Shown here: positions 5,342-8,881 of the stretch, piece after piece
Layout: each line of letters starts with the position of its first letter
How positions within the stretch are numbered: position 1 is the first letter of the stretch
Assembly (NCBI GenBank): GCA_010028225.1
Contig: RGOY01000046.1
Location: 1 to 8,881 of the forward strand
Reading direction: 5' to 3'
Source of the DNA: Actinomycetota bacterium
GTDB taxonomy: Bacteria; Actinomycetota; Actinomycetes; Nanopelagicales; Nanopelagicaceae
DNA length: 8,881 bases
Translations under genes and position numbers: made by a program
Notes under the pieces: generated by a model
What the model saw: the letters and a program-made list of their open reading frames with translations, nothing else
Databases searched by the model: none
Told to the model about the DNA's origin: nothing

Positions 5342-6417
5342 TACTGCTCTGCCTTTCGAAGTTGTGGGTCGATCACTCGATAGAGAATATCGACGATCAA
5401 ATTCATCGTGATGTAGACCGTTGCCACCACCATGCTCACTCCCATGATTCCCGGCAGGTCAAGACCAACAGCTGCTCGATAGGCATATTGACCAAGTCCT
5501 GGCCATGAGAAGACATTCTCAACAAGGACTGACCCTGCCATCAAACTTGCGAAGGAGACTCCTGCGACTGTGATGATCGCAAGGAGAGCTGGACGAAGAA
5601 CATGGCGCCTGATGACAGTGAACTCAGGCAGTCCCTTGGCCCGGGCGGTACGGACGTAATCGTTTCCAAGAATTTCCAAGACTGAAGCGCGTGTAAATCT
5701 CGTAAGGACACCAAGTGCGTAGATTGCAAGCACAATTGCGGGAAGAAGTAGATATGAGAATGCTTGTCGGAAGGTAGCGAAGTCTCCATTGATCAGTGCA
5801 TCGATTGTGAACATTCCTGTCACCTGTGGTGGCGGCTCTGCCCCAGGGTCTAATCGACCAGTTCCTGGCGACCACCCTAAGAGGAAGAAGAAGACATAAA
5901 AGAAGACGAGTGCGGTCCAGAATGTCGGCATGGAAACACCGGTGAGACTTACAACACGAATGATCTGATCTGGAAGTCGGTCGCGAGTAACAGCAGATAA
6001 CGTTCCAAGAACTAAACCTAAAATCATTGCAATAACAACCGCGATGAGAGCAATCTCGAGTGTCGCTGGAAAATACTCTTTGAGATCTTCATTAACTGGG
6101 CGCTTGGACGAGAGTGAAATACCGAGATTGCCTTGCGAAAGTTTTTGAATGTAGCGCAAGTATTGGACTGGAACTGGCTGATCGAGGCCGAACTCTTTCT
6201 CGAAAGCAGCGACAATCTCAGGGTCGCTATAAGCGCTCTGACCAAGATTTGCAGCAACCGGGTCACCCGGTACCAACTGAGTAATGCTGAATGCAATAAA
6301 AGTCATCCCGAAGATCAGCAGGATGCTGGTTAAGACACGTTTTACTATAAATGGAAAGAAGCCAGTACCTCGAAGGATCTTCCGAAAAACGGAGACCTTC
6401 GCAGGTACTGGCTTCAT
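5341..6417 (-). CDS. dppB: Peptide ABC transporter permease, DppB/OppB type, with palindrome-encoded N-terminal extension
   Basis: 358 residues. Family homology begins near residue 22 (PFIVKRVLTSILLIFGMTF), the usual first helix of DppB, and continues through VPGDP (49-53), FGLDQPVPVQY (76-86), GNLGISLSSKRPV (96-108), the coupling loop NDYVRTARAKG (252-262) to HVLRP (272-276), and the C-terminal VENVFSWPGLGQY (299-311). Helices lie at about 27-48, 118-142, 160-180, 222-245, 277-300 and 325-346. The first 20 or so residues (KPVPAKVSVFRKILRGTG) are not part of the usual family start and are encoded by a strong hairpin at 6361-6412. No other ATG, GTG or TTG lies in frame between 6417 and the first helix, so this start is forced. 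A weak TAAGG sits about 9 bases upstream. The gene begins 29 bases after the binding-protein stop. Confidence 0.93.
   Translation of the reverse strand: MKPVPAKVSVFRKILRGTGFFPFIVKRVLTSILLIFGMTFIAFSITQLVPGDPVAANLGQSAYSDPEIVAAFEKEFGLDQPVPVQYLRYIQKLSQGNLGISLSSKRPVNEDLKEYFPATLEIALIAVVIAMILGLVLGTLSAVTRDRLPDQIIRVVSLTGVSMPTFWTALVFFYVFFFLLGWSPGTGRLDPGAEPPPQVTGMFTIDALINGDFATFRQAFSYLLLPAIVLAIYALGVLTRFTRASVLEILGNDYVRTARAKGLPEFTVIRRHVLRPALLAIITVAGVSFASLMAGSVLVENVFSWPGLGQYAYRAAVGLDLPGIMGVSMVVATVYITMNLIVDILYRVIDPQLRKAEQ
6361..6412 (-). promoter_or_regulatory. 52-nt, 22-bp stem-loop at the start of the permease gene, downstream of the binding-protein gene
   Basis: The outer arms GCCAGTACCT (6361-6370) and AGGTACTGGC (6403-6412) are perfectly complementary over 10 bp. 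After one unpaired base (6402) CGAAGG (6371-6376) pairs with CCTTCG (6396-6401) over 6 bp. After unpaired 6377, TC (6378-6379) pairs with GA (6394-6395). After unpaired 6380, TCCG (6381-6384) pairs with CGGA (6390-6393), around a loop of five identical bases (U in the mRNA). That is 22 pairs with three single-base bulges. In the mRNA it starts 5 nt after the first base of the permease ATG and 35 nt after the binding-protein stop codon, and it is followed by UUCUUUCC. It could work as a partial terminator, a 3'-end stabiliser for the binding-protein message, or a brake on permease translation. Which of these it does is inference; the structure itself is plain. Confidence 0.75.
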
Positions 6418-6446
6418 TTAGTTATGCCTTAGTGAAGTTCTCGTGC

Positions 6447-8039
6447 CTACTTGGCAGGGCGAACTTCAGCGAGGTTGACCTTCCAAATCGGGTGATCGCT
6501 GGTTCCGACCACTGACTTGTTCGAGACAACGATCGCAGCAGGCTGAACGAGTGGGATAAGCGGGCTTCGCTTATTCATCTCAAGCTGCCATTCGCGGAAG
6601 AGCGCTGCGCGCTTCTTCGTGTTTGTCTCGGTGGATGCGCGGGCACGTAGCTCTTCGATAACTGAATCGGAGCCGGCCTTCCATCCCATACGCAGACCCA
6701 CCTTTGTACCGGGGCTGAAGCTCTCGGTGTAGTTGGTGGAATCTGGCCAGTCTGGACCCCAGAGCCAGAGACCCATCTCTTCCTTGTTTTCACGGTAGAG
6801 CGGGAGTGATACGGCGATTGGAGCACCGGCGAGCTTGGTCTTGAAACCAACTGCACGCAGATCCTCATCAACAAGTGCTGTGAGTGAAGCGAATGAGAGA
6901 CCATTCACTGCACCACCGTCGCCCCAGAATCCGATGGAGACTGGAGTGTCCTTGATACCGCAAGCATCAAATGCAGTCTTTGCACGAGCAGTGTCCTGCT
7001 TGATTGCATCCTTAGCCTTGAGTGCACCCGAGAAGAAGCTTGGGATGATTCCCGGAGCTTGGACTGCACCGCGACCTGCGTAACGGACGATCTTGTTGTA
7101 GTTGATCGCGTAACGGACTGCTTCAATGCAGCTCGCATTTGAAGTGAACTTGGTTGCTGCGGAGAAGTCCTTGTTCTGGCTTAGGTAGATGAAGAAGACG
7201 TTTGATGCCTTTCCTTCTACGACATAGACCTTATTACCAAGTCCCTCTGCCTGATCAGGTGAGAGGTCGACAGCAATCGAGGATGTTCCCTTGATTGCAT
7301 TGAGTCGCTGTACGTTAACTGGAACGTTGCGGACGACGATTTGATCGTAGCCAGCAGGAGTTCCCCAGTACTTGGTGTTCTTTACAAGAACTACCTCAGT
7401 GGTCAAGTTGAATGACTTGAGAATGTATGGACCGCTACCTGCAGACTGTGACTTAAGGAAGTCAAGCGCCTTGTCAGTGTCCTTTGCATCAGCAGCATCA
7501 GATCCACCGTTGGCCTTAACAACCTTGCTGTTGAGAATTCCAAGAGCAGGTGAGGTGACGATTGCAAGAACCTGAGGTGTTGGCGCTTCAGTCTTGAGAA
7601 CGACTGTTCCTGCATCTGGTGCAGAGACGGTGATTCCATTCATCAATGATGAAGGGTTGCCCTTGACGTTCTTGAGACGGTTAAGTGAGAAGACGACGTC
7701 TGCTGATGTGATCTTGGTGCCATCAGAGAACTTTGCCTTTGGATTGATGGTGAAGGTGAACTCTGTAGCGTTTGAATTCACTTTCCACTTTGATGCGACG
7801 CCTGGAACTGGAGTTGCTGCGTCTCCACCCTTGTAAGTAAGAAGCGTCTCATAGAGAGCGCGGTTGATCATGTTTCCGGTCTGCTCGAAAGAACGAGCTG
7901 GATCAGTTGATGTCAACTGGAAGACAGTTTCAACGGTGAGAGTCTTGGCCGCAGCATTTACTGGACCAGAGACAGCAACCGTAGAAACGAGAGCGAATGA
8001 GAAAACTATTCCCATCACTCGCTTGAAGGTTAACTTCAT
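6447..8039 (-). CDS. Extracellular solute-binding protein, family 5 (peptide/dipeptide-binding), Sec-exported, no lipobox
   Basis: 530 residues, normal for SBP_bac_5 (DppA/OppA class). The signal peptide is clear: basic n-region MKLTFKR, hydrophobic core at about 8-24, and an AxA-type cleavage region VNAAA (27-31). Mature sequence follows family landmarks: NRALYETLLTY (59-69), WKVNSNATEFTFTINP (85-100), KFSDGTKITSADVVFSLNR (103-121), GSGPYILKSF (201-210), VRYAINYNKIV (308-318), LWLWGPDWPDSTNY (424-437) and LIPLVQP (494-500). The protein captures peptides outside the membrane and delivers them to the permeases encoded next. There is no cysteine in or near the signal peptide, so it is not a lipoprotein, which is unusual for a monoderm peptide-binding protein. 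The only two cysteines are Cys304 and Cys360, a possible disulfide. AAAGGA (8055-8050) lies 10 bases before the ATG. Exact ligand cannot be read from sequence. Confidence 0.94.
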   Translation of the reverse strand: MKLTFKRVMGIVFSFALVSTVAVSGPVNAAAKTLTVETVFQLTSTDPARSFEQTGNMINRALYETLLTYKGGDAATPVPGVASKWKVNSNATEFTFTINPKAKFSDGTKITSADVVFSLNRLKNVKGNPSSLMNGITVSAPDAGTVVLKTEAPTPQVLAIVTSPALGILNSKVVKANGGSDAADAKDTDKALDFLKSQSAGSGPYILKSFNLTTEVVLVKNTKYWGTPAGYDQIVVRNVPVNVQRLNAIKGTSSIAVDLSPDQAEGLGNKVYVVEGKASNVFFIYLSQNKDFSAATKFTSNASCIEAVRYAINYNKIVRYAGRGAVQAPGIIPSFFSGALKAKDAIKQDTARAKTAFDACGIKDTPVSIGFWGDGGAVNGLSFASLTALVDEDLRAVGFKTKLAGAPIAVSLPLYRENKEEMGLWLWGPDWPDSTNYTESFSPGTKVGLRMGWKAGSDSVIEELRARASTETNTKKRAALFREWQLEMNKRSPLIPLVQPAAIVVSNKSVVGTSDHPIWKVNLAEVRPAK

Positions 8040-8102
8040 GTACGGGTTGTCCTTTCAGGAGATTACCTAGGCGATGCAAAAGTCACGATCACTCGAACCA
8101 AG

Positions 8103-8133
8103 CATCAAGTGGCATGAGTCTGCCGATTTGATG
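8103..8133. repeat. Nested inverted repeat in the gap upstream of the binding-protein gene
   Basis: CATCAA (8103-8108) and TTGATG (8128-8133) are perfect arms. Inside them GGCA (8111-8114) and TGCC (8121-8124) pair around a 6-base loop, and T8110 also matches A8126. The whole can form about 11 Watson-Crick pairs with one mismatch/wobble and one bulge. It lies 64-94 bases upstream of the start codon, inside the likely promoter/leader zone. An operator for a dimeric regulator or a leader-RNA hairpin are both possible; there is no U tract to make it a terminator. Confidence 0.4.
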
Positions 8134-8145
8134 TGCGCCAGTCAA
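8117..8145 (-). promoter_or_regulatory. Candidate promoter for the binding-protein/transporter genes
   Basis: On the minus strand TTGACT (8145-8140) matches the -35 consensus at 5 of 6 positions. A 17-base spacer leads to CAGACT (8122-8117), a poor -10 (3 of 6). Transcription would start near 8110 and give a leader of about 70 nt. The inverted repeat at 8103-8133 covers the -10, so a regulator bound there would block it. The remainder of the 187-base gap (8040-8226) shows no gene and no convincing terminator for the upstream peptidase gene, so read-through from that gene is also possible. Confidence 0.25.
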
Positions 8146-8226
8146 TCAGCCACTTCTGTTCGTAATTCGCACCTCACTGAAGTTAGATAAAGAAACCGTT
8201 ACAAACTCAGCGTTTACTTAGCTAAA

Positions 8227-8881
8227 TCAGTTCGCAAGCAGTTCAGTGGTGAACTCATTGATCTTTCTCCCACCGTTTTCTTCGACGACGATGATGTCCT
8301 CGACCCGAACACCTACTCGACCTGGCCAAAAGACCGAAGGTTCAATCGTAAAGGTCATCCCAACTTCAAGCGGAGTGTGATCTTCCTCGGAGATGTATGG
8401 GAGTTCGTGGACATCGAGTCCGATGCAGTGACCAGTTCGGTGTCTGAACCAGTCGCCATAGCCGCCTTCGACAATCACATCTCGTGTGGCTTTGTGAACT
8501 TCTGAGGCAAGAACTCCCGGTTTAACCGCAGCGATTCCCGCCGCTTGTGCCGCCATGACAAGTTGATAGACCTTCTCGTACTCAACAGTTGGGTCGCCGA
8601 CATAAATCGTTCGACCAAAATCAGAACAGTAGCCGTTGATCACAGAGCCAAAGTCAAATGAGACGCCCATTCCGTCAATCAAGGGATTGCTGGTCCTTCT
8701 ATCGGATGCATCACGAGAATTCTTCGGGCCCATTGACCAGACCGCAGTGTCAAATGATTCAGTCTTCGAACCCAAGTTATTCATCTGAAAGTTGATTTCG
8801 CTCTTGAGATCAAGTTCTGTCGTTCCAAGAACAACTTTGTCTTTCATGTTATCGAGCACGCCATCAACGAGATGGCAAGCG
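8227..8881 (-). CDS. M24 family metallopeptidase (Xaa-Pro peptidase / aminopeptidase P-like), N-terminus beyond window
   Basis: The last 217 or so residues of a pita-bread-fold peptidase; the frame stays open through the right edge, so the N-terminal domain is missing. Counting from the valine at GTG 8859 as 1, the five dinuclear metal ligands are all present: Asp69 (SFDFGSV), Asp80 (CSDFGRT), His144 (RTGHCIGLDVHE), Glu173 (TIEPS) and Glu187 (RVEDI). His151 in DVHELP is the conserved substrate-side histidine. The GHxIGLDVHExP and GMTFTIEP motifs fit the Xaa-Pro branch (prolidase PepQ, aminopeptidase P) better than methionine aminopeptidase, but creatinase-type relatives cannot be excluded without the N-terminal domain. 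It sits upstream of the peptide transporter on the same strand, 187 bases away, so a role in cleaving imported proline-containing peptides is likely. The GTG at 8859 is internal, not the true start. Confidence 0.87.
   Translation of the reverse strand, partial: ACHLVDGVLDNMKDKVVLGTTELDLKSEINFQMNNLGSKTESFDTAVWSMGPKNSRDASDRRTSNPLIDGMGVSFDFGSVINGYCSDFGRTIYVGDPTVEYEKVYQLVMAAQAAGIAAVKPGVLASEVHKATRDVIVEGGYGDWFRHRTGHCIGLDVHELPYISEEDHTPLEVGMTFTIEPSVFWPGRVGVRVEDIIVVEENGGRKINEFTTELLAN

Noticed and set aside
6575..6904. 109-codon open frame on the minus strand within the binding-protein gene
   Set aside because: It is a second frame of the same strand inside a clear family-5 binding protein; its composition (Ser, Arg, Pro, Gln) is typical of out-of-frame translation.
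8060..8065. TAATCT as a -10 for the binding-protein gene on the minus strand
   Set aside because: The predicted start would fall inside the Shine-Dalgarno at 8055-8050, leaving an unworkable leader, and there is no good -35.
8218..8225. TTAGCTAA palindrome next to the M24 stop codon as a terminator
   Set aside because: The stem would be 4 bp, A/T-rich and without a usable loop or U tract.

Overview
The window reads as a peptide-uptake and peptide-catabolism locus from a bacterium, most likely an actinobacterium with mid-range GC. The lineage is inferred, not shown. It rests on roughly 50% GC by eye, an actinobacterial-looking leaderless start (a TANNNT -10 exactly 7 bases upstream of an ATG), compact gene spacing, and a general resemblance of the proteins to aquatic Actinobacteria. 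No rRNA, tRNA, mobile element or CRISPR array is present.

Layout. Positions 8881 to 1409 on the minus strand hold a seven-gene run: an M24 (Xaa-Pro peptidase/aminopeptidase P-like) peptidase cut by the window edge, a 187-base regulatory gap, a family-5 peptide-binding protein, two Opp/Dpp permeases, two Opp/Dpp ATPases, and a COG1228 prolidase-type amidohydrolase. The transporter genes from the first permease onward overlap by 1-4 bases and are probably translationally coupled. A plus-strand DHDPS/NAL-superfamily gene (486-1412) converges on the amidohydrolase, and the two stop codons overlap inside the loop of one small hairpin. A DAO-type FAD oxidoreductase (416 to beyond position 1, minus strand) diverges from the DHDPS-family gene. 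Between them lie a symmetric TATGATA box that can serve as a -10 on both strands and a 23-bp near-perfect palindrome.

How the genes may work together. The transporter imports short peptides. Two unrelated peptidase folds, both linked to proline-containing peptides (M24 and COG1228), would cleave them in the cytoplasm. A FAD D-amino-acid/hydroxyproline-type oxidase and a DHDPS-superfamily enzyme lacking the DapA-diagnostic arginine would then process the released amino acid. This matches the logic of 4-hydroxyproline catabolism (D-hydroxyproline dehydrogenase followed by a DHDPS-family pyrroline-4-hydroxy-2-carboxylate deaminase). Scavenging of collagen-like or Pro/Hyp-rich peptides is therefore the leading hypothesis, but it is an inference.

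Most unusual points: (1) a 52-nt hairpin of 22 base pairs that begins 5 nt after the start of the first permease gene and encodes its N-terminal extension, just downstream of the binding-protein gene; (2) an apparent single-base frameshift that replaces the C-terminus of the second ATPase; (3) the paired bidirectional promoter and palindrome; (4) a binding protein with a Sec signal but no lipobox.
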